Shown: one piece after another, positions 6,878-14,490 of the stretch
Layout: every line of letters starts with the position of its first letter
How positions within the stretch are numbered: position 1 is the first letter of the stretch
Source of the DNA: RYN-433 sp036558265
GTDB lineage: Bacteria > Planctomycetota > Phycisphaerae > Tepidisphaerales > Tepidisphaeraceae
Reading direction: 5' to 3'
Assembly: GCA_036558265.1 (NCBI GenBank)
Contig: DATBFY010000214.1
Location: 1-19,764 of the forward strand
DNA: 19,764 nucleotides
The notes under the pieces: model-generated
Database searches by the model: none
What the model was told of the DNA's origin: nothing
What the model saw: the letters and a program-made list of their open reading frames with translations, nothing else
Program-made: the position numbers and the translations under genes

Positions 6878-7426
6878 TCACGCCCCCTTAAACCCCCGCC
6901 GCCGCTGCCGGCTGTACCGCGCCAGCGCATCCTCGATGATCGGAAACGCCGCCTTGGCCGGCTGGATCTCGTCCACCTCCACCGCCTTGCCCTCCAGGAG
7001 CTTGTAATCCTGGAAAAACCGGCGGAGCATCGTCAGGCGGTGCGGGGGCATCTCGCCGGCCTCGCGGTAGCTGTTGAACTCTGGGTCCTGCGTCGCCACC
7101 GCGATGATCTTGTGGTCCTTCTTGCCGGCGTCGATCATCGTCATCAATCCAATCGTCCGCGCGTGGATGATCGTCAGCGGCACCACCGTTTCCTGGCAGA
7201 GCACCAGCACGTCAAGCGGGTCATCGTCCTCCGCCAGCGTCTGCGGGATGAAGCCGTAATTGGCCGGGTAGTAAACCGCCGAGTAGAGCACGCGATCGAG
7301 CTTGATCAGGCCCGAATTCTTGTCCAGCTCGTACTTGACGCTCGACCCGAAGGGGATCTCGATGATCGTGTAATACTCGTTCGGGATGTTCTCGCCGGGG
7401 GTGACGTCGTGCCAGGGGTGGATCAT
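6878..7426 (-). CDS. ppa: Inorganic pyrophosphatase, family I
   Basis: It hydrolyses pyrophosphate to two phosphates in the cytoplasm and so pulls biosynthetic reactions forward. The 182-residue length is typical of the bacterial family I enzyme. The active site is visible: EIPFGSSVKYELDK (23-36), YGFIPQT (57-63) and EDDDPLDVLVL (66-76), which carries the metal-binding aspartates, then D99 and K102-K103-D104 in the next block. The ATG at 7426 starts directly before the conserved fold. No strong Shine-Dalgarno is seen, only AGG 14 nt upstream. A possible minus-strand -10, TAGTAT, lies in 7465-7475, so this mRNA probably has a leader. Confidence 0.93.
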   Translation of the reverse strand: MIHPWHDVTPGENIPNEYYTIIEIPFGSSVKYELDKNSGLIKLDRVLYSAVYYPANYGFIPQTLAEDDDPLDVLVLCQETVVPLTIIHARTIGLMTMIDAGKKDHKIIAVATQDPEFNSYREAGEMPPHRLTMLRRFFQDYKLLEGKAVEVDEIQPAKAAFPIIEDALARYSRQRRRGFKGA

Positions 7427-7539
7427 GGGAACTAAGAATTCCTGAGGTCGCGGGTCTGTCTGATACTATCTATCGGTCGTCTGCGATGGGATTGTATCAT
7501 CGGGCCTGCGGGTGCGGATACCGAGCGCGAGAGCGAAAA

Positions 7540-7573
7540 TTGACGCACCGCCAACGACAATAAGATGTGTGTT
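7540..7573 (+). promoter_or_regulatory. Promoter directly abutting the zinc-ribbon gene
   Basis: TTGACG (7540-7545), a 15-nt spacer, TAAGAT (7561-7566), 7 nt, then ATG 7574. The upstream ATG at 7565 overlaps the proposed -10, which argues for the start at 7574. The 15-nt spacer is short, so the -35 is uncertain. Confidence 0.4.
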
Positions 7574-8113
7574 ATGAGACGATGGGGTCGGATCCTGCTC
7601 CGAGGGGCAACAGGGCTATCTCTTCTGCTGTGCCTGATCGCGCTGGGACTGTGGGCCCGGAGCTATGCGCACTTTGACCGCGTCTGGCGGGGCGGTGATC
7701 CATCAATCATGATTCACTGCTCTCGCGGGCGGTTCGAATTCGAATATCGCTACTGGTTCTGGCCTGAGAAGCGCCTCTGGCCGCTCGCACCCGCTCGGAT
7801 CGAGCACTATTCGGGAGGGCCGACCACGATCGAACCGGCTCGACGGGTAGGCGAAAATCGCCTGGTGTTCGATCGATTCGGTTTTGCCTGGGCGGACACT
7901 TCGACGATCTTCACCGAGGCGCGATACGGGGCCGCGCCAATTTGGACCTTGGTGGCTCTTCTGGCGACCCTGCCGGGTTGGCAATTGTGGCGGTGGACCG
8001 ACCGGCGGCGCTGCCGCAATCGTCGGGCGCGCGGGCTATGCGCGAACTGTGGATACGACCTTCGGGCGACGCCTGCGCGATGTCCGGAATGCGGGCAGGT
8101 TACCTCCGCGTGA
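7574..8113 (+). CDS. Membrane-anchored protein with C-terminal zinc ribbon
   Basis: This 179-residue protein of unknown function begins with a basic stretch and one hydrophobic helix (about residues 9-27). A globular region rich in Trp, Arg and Tyr follows, then a second hydrophobic segment near 123-140. It ends in CANCGYDLRATPARCPECG, a C-x2-C-x10-C-x2-C zinc ribbon. I associate this tail with many uncharacterised Phycisphaerae proteins of similar layout. By the charge pattern the ribbon lies on the cytoplasmic side. The ATG at 7565 is also in frame but lies inside the likely -10, so I prefer 7574. The gene stands alone between convergent neighbours. Its role is unknown. Confidence 0.75.
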   Translation: MRRWGRILLRGATGLSLLLCLIALGLWARSYAHFDRVWRGGDPSIMIHCSRGRFEFEYRYWFWPEKRLWPLAPARIEHYSGGPTTIEPARRVGENRLVFDRFGFAWADTSTIFTEARYGAAPIWTLVALLATLPGWQLWRWTDRRRCRNRRARGLCANCGYDLRATPARCPECGQVTSA

Positions 8114-8168
8114 TGGGTCAGTTGCCGGCGGGAAGCAATCACATCGCGGGATCGTACCGCCATCGCCG

Positions 8169-9608
8169 TCACTTGATCGCGAACTGATAACTCGTCATCG
8201 ACCGCGCGGGCAGGACGTCTGCGTAGCCGCCCCCGGCGGGCGGCAGCGGCGCGAGTTCCGCCATGTCCTCGGTGGCGCTGGTCCGATGGCGTGTGGCCGG
8301 CGCGGGCCGACCCGCGCCGCCGACGCCCATAACGCTCAGGACGATACGCGTTTCGACGTCGCTGACGTTCACCACGTGAACGACCAGTGACCGCCCATCA
8401 GCCGAAAGAAACGCCGTCGGCTTCACGCCGGCGCCGCCCTGCCCAAGGGCGTTGGCTTCGACCACGTGCATCCCCGGCATCAGCGGCACGGCCCACTGGC
8501 GGAAGAGCCAATAGGGCTTCGTCAGCGTGTAGTCGTTCCCCCAATCCACGTGGATCAGCGCCTCCCCGCCCTTGCGCGGCGGGTAGACCCAGTCGTACGC
8601 CATCCACACGTTCGCGCCCCCCGCGAACGCCTCGTGCATCGCCCGGCCGTATTCGGTCGCCGAATTGATCTGCCCGGGCGACTCATCGGCATCGCGGGCG
8701 CACCACTCGGTCATCCAGACCGGCCGCTTACCGGCGAGTCGGCGCATGTCCCCCCAGCGGTCGCCGCGCGGGTCGTAGTCGTGGGCCGCCAGCACCTCGA
8801 CGTACTTGCCGGCCGCACGCATCATCGCGGGGATGTACGCGCGCACGGCGCCGGGGGCGCTGAGCGTGTTGGGCCCGACGAGCGTCGGCCGGGGCACGTC
8901 GGGGAACTTAGCCGCCATCTTCTCCAGATAGTCGCCGACGGTTTTGAAGAGCCGCGCGTAGGCATCGGGTGTGAAAAAGCAGCCGGGCTGGTCATGCGGC
9001 CAGTCGCACTCATTGGCGATCGAGAGATACTTGACCGCCACGCCGTTGCGGGCCATGTGCGCCAGGAAGGCCCAGACGTATTCGGCGAATTCCAGCTCGA
9101 GTCCCGGTTTCAGCGTCGCCTTGGCCTTGCCGCCCCCGCCGACGGCGTCGTTGGTCTTCATCCACGCTGGCGGAGTCATAAGCGTGGCGAAAAACTCGGT
9201 GTCCTTGTTCCGCTCCCGCGCCGCCTTGGCGATGGCCAACGTGTGTTCGCAGTACTTGAAGTTCGCCGGTTCGAAGGCGGGCGTCCACGGGTCGGCGTTG
9301 TCGTTCTGCGGCTCGTGGTCGGGGCGGATCATCAGTTGCAGGTAGCGCGTGGGCACCTTGGCGAACATGTCGTCGTAAAGTTCCTTCTGCCGGGCGTCCT
9401 TGTGCCGGGCGGCCAGGCTGGTGACGTGGCCTTCGTAGAAAATGACCCCGCACCCCATCCCCTGGAACTCCTGCCGCACCCTGCCCGGCTGCACGATGAC
9501 GCGCACCGGCGCCGGCGGGGCGGCGGCGTGGGCGCTGGCGCCAAATGACCCGGTCATGATGGTCCAGGCGGAAACGAACGCGGCAATCCAGCGCAGTGAT
9601 CGGGACAT
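8169..9608 (-). CDS. Secreted GH30-like glycoside hydrolase
   Basis: The 479-residue protein begins with a Sec signal peptide (basic MSRSLR, hydrophobic 7-22, Ala-rich cleavage region near AHAAA at 26-30). GH30 features are in order: QEFQGMGCGVIF (46-57), TPPAWMKTND (145-154, family form SPPAWMKTNG), the acid/base Glu200 in IANECDWP and the nucleophile Glu301 in MTEW. A C-terminal beta domain ends with the aromatic sheet typical of the family. GH30 enzymes cleave beta-linked glucans, xylans, fucosides or galactans by a retaining mechanism; which one cannot be told here. The frame is open to 9701, but ATG 9608 has GGGAGG 5 nt upstream and starts the signal peptide. A terminator separates it from the upstream gene, so it probably has its own promoter. 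Confidence 0.82.
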   Translation of the reverse strand: MSRSLRWIAAFVSAWTIMTGSFGASAHAAAPPAPVRVIVQPGRVRQEFQGMGCGVIFYEGHVTSLAARHKDARQKELYDDMFAKVPTRYLQLMIRPDHEPQNDNADPWTPAFEPANFKYCEHTLAIAKAARERNKDTEFFATLMTPPAWMKTNDAVGGGGKAKATLKPGLELEFAEYVWAFLAHMARNGVAVKYLSIANECDWPHDQPGCFFTPDAYARLFKTVGDYLEKMAAKFPDVPRPTLVGPNTLSAPGAVRAYIPAMMRAAGKYVEVLAAHDYDPRGDRWGDMRRLAGKRPVWMTEWCARDADESPGQINSATEYGRAMHEAFAGGANVWMAYDWVYPPRKGGEALIHVDWGNDYTLTKPYWLFRQWAVPLMPGMHVVEANALGQGGAGVKPTAFLSADGRSLVVHVVNVSDVETRIVLSVMGVGGAGRPAPATRHRTSATEDMAELAPLPPAGGGYADVLPARSMTSYQFAIK

Positions 9609-9662
9609 CGGAGCCTCCCGTTGGGAATTGTACCGCGCCGGGGGCAGCGCTTGGGCGCGCAA

Positions 9663-9697
9663 GAAGAGACCCCCACCGAGAGGGCAGGGGTCTTTTC
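9663..9697 (-). terminator. Hairpin terminator after the secreted orphan gene
   Basis: AGACCCC (9667-9673) pairs with GGGGTCT (9687-9693) over a 13-nt loop. The stem extends to about 11 bp through one G-T pair and further A-T/G-C pairs. The minus strand then reads CTTCTT and the plus strand has TTTT at the other foot, so it could act in both directions. Its place fits termination of the gene ending at 9733. Confidence 0.6.
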
Positions 9698-9732
9698 TCA
9701 CAGCAGTGATGGTGGTCGTTCGGAAAAAGTCG

Positions 9733-10620
9733 CTACTTTGGCATCGGCGCAGTGCCGATCGGCTTGCCGTTCTTGTCCCACGCCGTGAACACGCCGTTGG
9801 ATGCCTGCACGCCCAGGATCTCGATCGTCGCGCCGCGCGTGTCGTGACACGTGCTGCCCGGCATGAAGAGCGAATATTTGTCCAGGTCTTCGGCCTCGAA
9901 GTATTGCAGACCCTGATGCACGTCCATCCCGCGCCCCGACACGCCCATGTCCAGCACCTCGAACTTGTTGCCGGTCAGGAACGCGTTCATGTACGGCACA
10001 TTGTGCAGGTTCGTGCCCAGCTTGGTGATCTTGAAGACCGCCCCCATCGGGATGAAATCGCCGTTGTTGGCGACGATCTTCGTGTTGGCGTGGTCGGCGG
10101 CCATCTGCGGGAACGGAACCTGATAGTACGAACGCTTGTACCCGCGATACCAGTTGGCGGGCCGCGTCTGCGGCATGAGCTGGATCTTCGGATAAGACCC
10201 CGGCCGGATGTCGCGATCGACGTAGAGGTACCAGACCCCTTTGACGGGGTTCCACTTGTTGGTCTTCTTGTCCAGGATCTCGGCCCAGTACTTGTTGGGC
10301 CCGCCCCGCCCGTCCCCGAAGTCCACCATCCCCCACGACATCCCGCGGACGCTCATCAGTTGCCGCTTGGTTACGTGGTTCCAATCGACGGTGACGGTCA
10401 TCGGGCCGATAAAGTCGGCGCGGAACTTGCCGCGGAACTTGGTGTCGGGCCAGGCGGTGCCCGTCACGCCTTCAAGATTCACGTAGCTGTTGGAGTGGAA
10501 GTACTTGTAGTTACTCACCCAATAGGAAGAGAGGGTGACGTTGGTCTCGATCTTTCCGGCGCGGGCGAGCGGGCCGAGGATCAGGCAGCAGACGACGCAG
10601 TACAGAATCGAACGGAACAT
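9733..10620 (-). CDS. Secreted protein of unknown function
   Basis: This is a 295-residue exported protein. The signal peptide MFRSILYCVVCCLILGPLARA is followed by mature protein from about GKIET. It is rich in Tyr, Trp, Lys and Asn and lacks further hydrophobic segments. The middle has a WYLYVDRDIRPG motif and a Tyr-rich stretch. The C-terminal third (GDFIPMGAVFKITKLG, then FEVLDMGVSGRGMD) loosely recalls a double-psi beta-barrel, but I would not name it on that basis. GGAGAG lies 6 nt before the ATG and supports the start. It lies upstream of a secreted glycosidase in the same direction, which may or may not mean a shared role at the cell surface. Confidence 0.75.
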   Translation of the reverse strand: MFRSILYCVVCCLILGPLARAGKIETNVTLSSYWVSNYKYFHSNSYVNLEGVTGTAWPDTKFRGKFRADFIGPMTVTVDWNHVTKRQLMSVRGMSWGMVDFGDGRGGPNKYWAEILDKKTNKWNPVKGVWYLYVDRDIRPGSYPKIQLMPQTRPANWYRGYKRSYYQVPFPQMAADHANTKIVANNGDFIPMGAVFKITKLGTNLHNVPYMNAFLTGNKFEVLDMGVSGRGMDVHQGLQYFEAEDLDKYSLFMPGSTCHDTRGATIEILGVQASNGVFTAWDKNGKPIGTAPMPK

Positions 10621-10856
10621 TACGAGCTCTCCGGTCCAGGCGATTTCGCGAAACCGGCGAGCGCAGGCGATGACGAACTCGCGCTGGCGCCGATTCGCGA
10701 CGCGGCTTGATGGATGCGGGAGAGACTCGGGAACAGCCCCGCGTTGTGTGTCTGACGTGACGGCCCGCTACTGGGTCGCCGGTTGGCGATTGACGGTCGC
10801 CCGTGCAGGCGGCATGGGAACCACCTGACGCAGGCCTTTTACCGGACGGCGACGGT

Positions 10857-10896
10857 GAAGAAAACCCCTTTTGCGCAAATTTCAGGAGTTTTCTTC
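10857..10896. repeat. Long inverted repeat with a 9-bp perfect stem
   Basis: GAAGAAAAC (10857-10865) pairs with GTTTTCTTC (10888-10896), and the 22-nt interior carries the palindrome TTGCGCAA (10871-10878). It may be an operator, a bidirectional terminator or a cruciform. It lies in the gap between two minus-strand genes. Confidence 0.55.
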
Positions 10897-10950
10897 ATGG
10901 CTGGGACCGCTTCCCGCTCGCCGAATGCCGGACATCTCTCCCAAATCCCA

Positions 10951-10971
10951 CCCCCGCCACGCCGGCGGGGG
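10951..10971 (-). terminator. GC-rich hairpin downstream of the oxidoreductase gene
   Basis: CCCCCGCC (10951-10958) pairs with GGCGGGGG (10964-10971) over a 5-nt loop. It lies about 140 bp past the stop of the minus-strand oxidoreductase gene. No T-run follows on either strand, so it would be an atypical terminator or an mRNA 3'-end stabiliser. Confidence 0.35.
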
Positions 10972-11112
10972 CTATGCATTGGGTCGGCGGAATGCCCGCG
11001 CCTCGCCACGCCAGGTGGGAGATAATCTGGACTTTTTTCGCGCCGGCCCGGTGATGCAGCACCGGAACCGGCACAACCGGCACGAGTTCACACCGATCGA
11101 ATCGGAAACGGT

Positions 11113-12363
11113 TCAATCCGCGGTGGCGTAGAGGTTGACCGCAGCGCCCGGCCCGATCAGCCCGAATACATCCCGGATCTGCTGATGTCCGACCTGCATC
11201 AGGAAATTCGAATTCGTCCCGTACGATTTGGCGCCAAGGATGTAAAAATCAGGCTCGGGATTCCTGAGCGCATCCGAGCTCAACACCTGTCCGGCCGTCA
11301 GGCAGTCCTCCGCCGACTCCATCAACAGCGCGGCGGCCAGCTTCATCGGCCCCGCCGTCGCATAGCATGAGTGAACCTGAAGCTGTTCGTAAAGCCCCGT
11401 GTCCGGCGAATACCCGACCAGCGCGACCACCTTGTCGGCGCGGACGACCGGATGGGCGGCACTGCCGACACCCTCCAACTGCGTCAGTTGCGTGGTGTAC
11501 GTGCCGGCGGCAAGGTCGATCGATTCCACCGCGACGCTGCCGAGAAAGGTCAGCCAATGCGGTGGCTCCTGCGCGAGGCGCAGCGATGCCTCCACCAGGT
11601 GACGCCGCGCCGGCAGGGGGTCCCCGTGGATCGCCTTGAGCGCCTGCCCCGGCCGGCGGATCGCCCAGGTCACCTTCGTCGCCGGATGCGCTCGGTTGAG
11701 TTGTTCAACGTCCTTGAGAAACGTCGCCGCCGAGAACCCGCACCCCAGCAGCAGCGTGTGCCGGTCCACGAACTGGTGCCGGTCGCGGCCGAGCGGGTCG
11801 GGCAGGTTGTAGAAGATCCGGTCTTCCAGGTTGAGTTCGCCGGCTGCCGGGATCCCGCCGCGACCCGCCCAGCGGTGGTGGCCGTAGGTGCCGGTGCAGT
11901 CGAGCACCGTGTCGGCGCGGTCGATCCGTTGCGAGCCCGCGGCGTCCTGTACCAGCAGGCGGAAGCCCCCGCGCGACCGTTCGCCTGGCTTTCCGACCGC
12001 TTCCGACTTGTGGTGCACCTCGCGGCCGATGCGGAGCACCGTCGTCTCGGATTGCACGCAATCCTTGAGGGGGCCGCACTCGGTCAGCGGGGCGAGGTAA
12101 TTCTCCCGCAGCTCCTGGCCACTCGGACACACGTCGTCCGGGAACTCCGGCCAGCGGTTTGCCCGGCGGAGCGTCTCGACCCCCAGCGGCGTGACGTTCA
12201 TCTTCCATGGCGTAAACAAATGCACGTGACCCCAGTCGGCCACATTGGCCGCCACCGCGCCCTTGTCATAGAGCGTCACGCCGTGCCCGAGCGAGCGGGC
12301 GTAAAGCGCCGCCTCGATGCCGATCGGTCCGGCGCCCAGGACGGCAATCTGTCTGCTGGCCAT
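11113..12363 (-). CDS. FAD/NAD(P)-binding oxidoreductase, flavin monooxygenase-like
   Basis: This is a 416-residue protein with an N-terminal dinucleotide-binding motif GAGPIG (residues 10-15), followed by the acidic strand end TLYDKG. A characteristic DCTGTYG (155-161) precedes a second Rossmann motif, GCGFSA (207-212). This two-nucleotide layout is that of flavoprotein monooxygenases and pyridine nucleotide oxidoreductases, which use FAD and NAD(P)H. No CxxC redox pair is seen, which argues against a thioredoxin-reductase-type enzyme. A GTG at 12381 is in frame, but the ATG at 12363 sits right before the fold and 6 nt after a perfect TATAAT. The substrate is unknown. It is divergent from a response regulator gene. 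Confidence 0.75.
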   Translation of the reverse strand: MASRQIAVLGAGPIGIEAALYARSLGHGVTLYDKGAVAANVADWGHVHLFTPWKMNVTPLGVETLRRANRWPEFPDDVCPSGQELRENYLAPLTECGPLKDCVQSETTVLRIGREVHHKSEAVGKPGERSRGGFRLLVQDAAGSQRIDRADTVLDCTGTYGHHRWAGRGGIPAAGELNLEDRIFYNLPDPLGRDRHQFVDRHTLLLGCGFSAATFLKDVEQLNRAHPATKVTWAIRRPGQALKAIHGDPLPARRHLVEASLRLAQEPPHWLTFLGSVAVESIDLAAGTYTTQLTQLEGVGSAAHPVVRADKVVALVGYSPDTGLYEQLQVHSCYATAGPMKLAAALLMESAEDCLTAGQVLSSDALRNPEPDFYILGAKSYGTNSNFLMQVGHQQIRDVFGLIGPGAAVNLYATAD

Positions 12364-12375
12364 GTCTGGATTATA
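12364..12375 (-). promoter_or_regulatory. Perfect -10 abutting the oxidoreductase ATG (leaderless candidate)
   Basis: The minus strand reads TATAAT (12375-12370), then 6 nt, then ATG at 12363. A transcript starting at the normal distance from this -10 would begin at the A of the start codon. No -35 match is evident. Confidence 0.55.
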
Positions 12376-12405
12376 AGCCACCGGCGCGGAAGATGGGCGC
12401 CACGC

Positions 12406-12819
12406 ATGACGCCGGACATCACATCAGGCCGCCTGCCCCGCGACGACGTCGCCGCCCGGGCGCTGGTGGTCGAGAACGACCTGACCAGCCGGGAACTGCT
12501 GGCGCGCGTCCTGCGCCTCAAGGGTCTCGACGCCCACACCGCGATCGGCGCCGCCCAGGCCGCCGCGCTCCTGCTCGATTCGGCGACACCCTACGACCTG
12601 TTGATCGTCGATCTCAACCTCGAGCCGGTGGATGGGATCGAGTTGCTCCGCCACGTTGCCGTGCTCCCGACCAACCGCCGCCCGCGCAGGATCGTCGCGA
12701 TCAGCGAATCGCTGGCCCCTTTCTACCCGCGCCTGTCGGAGCTTCAGATGGAGTTGGAGATGTTCCAGAAACCGGTGCATCTGCCGAGCCTGATGAAGAT
12801 CGTCGAGGCGTTGGGATAG
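12406..12819 (+). CDS. Stand-alone response regulator receiver protein
   Basis: This 137-residue CheY-like domain has no output domain. The acidic pocket lies in VVENDLTSRE (Glu23, Asp25), the phosphoacceptor Asp69 is in LLIVDLNLEPVDG, the switch Ser100 is in VAISES and the conserved Lys122 is in QKPV. It presumably receives a phosphoryl group from a histidine kinase encoded elsewhere and acts through protein contact. The ATG at 12406 gives a short 18-residue N-terminal extension before the first strand; there is no clear Shine-Dalgarno sequence. The gene converges on the UbiA gene with 8 bp between the stops. Confidence 0.85.
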   Translation: MTPDITSGRLPRDDVAARALVVENDLTSRELLARVLRLKGLDAHTAIGAAQAAALLLDSATPYDLLIVDLNLEPVDGIELLRHVAVLPTNRRPRRIVAISESLAPFYPRLSELQMELEMFQKPVHLPSLMKIVEALG

Positions 12820-12827
12820 TCCCCGCG

Positions 12828-13844
12828 TCACACCCCCGCGCGCTTGTACTCCGGCCGCTGGCTGGCGATCAGCAGCTTGCTCCACCACCGCATCACCTGC
12901 ACGCACAGGTACGCCGCCGGCAGCAGCAACAGCAGCAGGATCGCCGCCAGCGGGCCGACGTAAGCCCCCGCGAAGGCCGCGTCGTAAACGATCAGCCACA
13001 ACAGGCCGTAGAGCATCAACGTCTGCCCGGCCTCGCGCCGCCCGTTCATCCGCCGGTGGATCACGAACGCCACCGCGACGAACAGGATCGCCGCCGCGCC
13101 GGGCAGCATCAGCCCCGGCTGGATCCACAGCGACGACGGCCGCAGCCACCACGTCAAGAGCACGCACGCCGCGTCTACGAACCCCAGCATCCCCAGCACC
13201 GTCCACCAGTGGAGGGGCGTCAGCGTCGGCCGCTTCTGCTCCCACAAATACGCCACCGTCGAGAGGATCGTCACGTGGTTCAATAGGAGCAGCGGCTGCC
13301 ACAGCAGCGGCAACTCCGGCGCCGGGATGATCGAGTGAAAGAACCGGATCAACCCCAGGCTGATCAGACCGGGCGCTACCAGGTATTTCCCAGCCATGTC
13401 GTAAAACGTGATCAAGAGCCCCGTCGCGACCACCAGCACCAGCGTCGCCCACCCGGTGGCGTCGTGGCTGTACACGAAGTAGATCCCGCCCAGGAGCGCC
13501 GAGAACGCCAGCAGGAAGCAGATCACATGCGCCGTGACCACCCCGATCCGTCCCGACGGCAGCGGCCGATGCGCCGCCGTGGTGCTGTCGCGCCGCCGGT
13601 CGATGATGTCGTTCAGGCTCATCCCGAACCCGTAAAGCCCGACCGAAATGACCGCCGTCGCGATGAGCCGATACGTGTCGATGTGCTCGATCAGGCGCCC
13701 CCTGTACATCGCCCGGTCACTGGCCGCGCGGAGCAACAGGCCGCACGTCGAATCCGCGATCGCCGTGAACACCAGCGCCATGCGCGTGAGTTGCAGCACG
13801 GGCAACAGGCGATACGAGATCGTGGTCAGCAGCGGTCGAGACAC
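12828..13844 (-). CDS. UbiA-family prenyltransferase
   Basis: This is a 338-residue integral membrane protein with about nine hydrophobic helices. The first Asp-rich motif is clear, N78-D79-x-x-D82-x-x-x-D86 in SLNDIIDRRRDS, followed by HRPLPSG (92-98), both hallmarks of the UbiA superfamily. The second motif is reduced: YDMAGK around Asp149 has one Asp where many members have two. Members attach prenyl chains to aromatic or other acceptors (quinones, heme O, archaeal-type lipids), so the acceptor remains open. The start is GTG at 13844 with no Shine-Dalgarno sequence. Its upstream region is occupied by an inverted repeat cluster shared with the divergent ribH. Confidence 0.85.
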   Translation of the reverse strand: MSRPLLTTISYRLLPVLQLTRMALVFTAIADSTCGLLLRAASDRAMYRGRLIEHIDTYRLIATAVISVGLYGFGMSLNDIIDRRRDSTTAAHRPLPSGRIGVVTAHVICFLLAFSALLGGIYFVYSHDATGWATLVLVVATGLLITFYDMAGKYLVAPGLISLGLIRFFHSIIPAPELPLLWQPLLLLNHVTILSTVAYLWEQKRPTLTPLHWWTVLGMLGFVDAACVLLTWWLRPSSLWIQPGLMLPGAAAILFVAVAFVIHRRMNGRREAGQTLMLYGLLWLIVYDAAFAGAYVGPLAAILLLLLLPAAYLCVQVMRWWSKLLIASQRPEYKRAGV

Positions 13845-13855
13845 GATCCGCGCAG

Positions 13856-13966
13856 TGTCGGTTGTCCATCGTCAATTGTCCATCGTACCCATGCCCCGTT
13901 TGGGCGCCCCGGCAACGGGGCGTCCCCTCCAACCGTGGACAATCGACCACGTACCACGGACACTCG
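13856..13966. repeat. Inverted cluster of degenerate 9-nt words around a GC hairpin
   Basis: The left arm has two copies of TGTCCATCG (13863-13871, 13877-13885). The right arm carries the related words in inverse orientation, CCGTGGACA (13933-13941) and CCACGGACA (13954-13962). Between them GCCCCGTT (13893-13900) pairs with AACGGGGC (13914-13921). The cluster fills the divergent UbiA/ribH intergenic region. It is not an FMN riboswitch; that fold's conserved blocks are absent. Confidence 0.65.
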
Positions 13967-13971
13967 CCGTA

Positions 13972-14490
13972 ATGAGCACCCAGGCCCCCCGGTCCCTCCT
14001 CACCCGCATCACCAAAAAGACCCGCATCGCGATCGCTGCCGCACGCTTCAACGCAGACATCGTTGACGAGCTTCTGGCCGGATGCGTGCGCCGCCTGGCG
14101 GAACTTGGCGTCGCCGACAATCACGTCGAGGTCGTCCGCGTGCCCGGCGCGTTCGAGCTGCCCGTGGCCGCCAAGGCGTTCGCGCGCACCGGCCGCTTCG
14201 ACGCGGTCATCTGCCTCGGCGCCGTCGTGCGCGGCGAGACGCCCCACTTCGACTACGTCGCCGGCGAGACCGCGCGCGGCATCCAGGACGTCGGCGTCTG
14301 GGAAAACCTCCCGGTCATCTTCGGCGTGCTCACCACCAACACCCACGAGCAGGCCATGCAGCGGATCGACGCCGGCAGCCCGCACGGGCACGCCGGCGAA
14401 CGCGCCGCCGAGGCCGCGGTCGAAATGATCGGCGTCCTCGACCAGATCGACCGCGGCGGGAAAAAGAAGGCGAAAGGAAAGGCCCGATGA
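13972..14490 (+). CDS. ribH: 6,7-dimethyl-8-ribityllumazine synthase
   Basis: RibH condenses 5-amino-6-ribitylamino-uracil with 3,4-dihydroxybutanone 4-phosphate, the penultimate step of riboflavin synthesis. The 172-residue protein is slightly longer than usual, with an N-terminal extension of about 20 residues and a Lys/Gly-rich C-terminal tail (GGKKKAKGKAR). Family motifs are RFNADIVDELLAG, VRVPGAFELPVAA, CLGAVVRGETPHFDYVA (with the catalytic His) and FGVLTTNTHEQAMQR. The ATG at 13972 is the first good start for this frame; no Shine-Dalgarno sequence was found. The stop overlaps the next ATG by 4 bp. In related genomes ribH is often followed by nusB; here two genes intervene. Confidence 0.94.
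   Translation: MSTQAPRSLLTRITKKTRIAIAAARFNADIVDELLAGCVRRLAELGVADNHVEVVRVPGAFELPVAAKAFARTGRFDAVICLGAVVRGETPHFDYVAGETARGIQDVGVWENLPVIFGVLTTNTHEQAMQRIDAGSPHGHAGERAAEAAVEMIGVLDQIDRGGKKKAKGKAR

Larger units (their letters stand above)
10621..11112. other. Gene-free stretch with two hairpins
   Basis: There is no convincing coding sequence in 492 bp; small frames such as 10897-11025 have no homology I can see. It holds the palindrome at 10857-10896 and the GC hairpin at 10951-10971, and should contain the promoter of the secreted orphan gene. A fragment on the plus strand, GGCCCGCTACTG near 10762, recalls part of the cobalamin riboswitch, but the rest of that fold is missing. Confidence 0.45.

Noticed and set aside
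10725..10850. Possible cobalamin riboswitch on the plus strand (GGCCCGCTACTG)
   Set aside because: Only one block resembles the consensus; the other conserved blocks and a downstream B12-related gene are missing.
10897..11025. Small plus-strand frame preceded by AGGAG
   Set aside because: It is 42 codons, Pro/Arg-rich, with no family resemblance. AGGAG belongs to the palindrome, and the frame runs over a GC hairpin.
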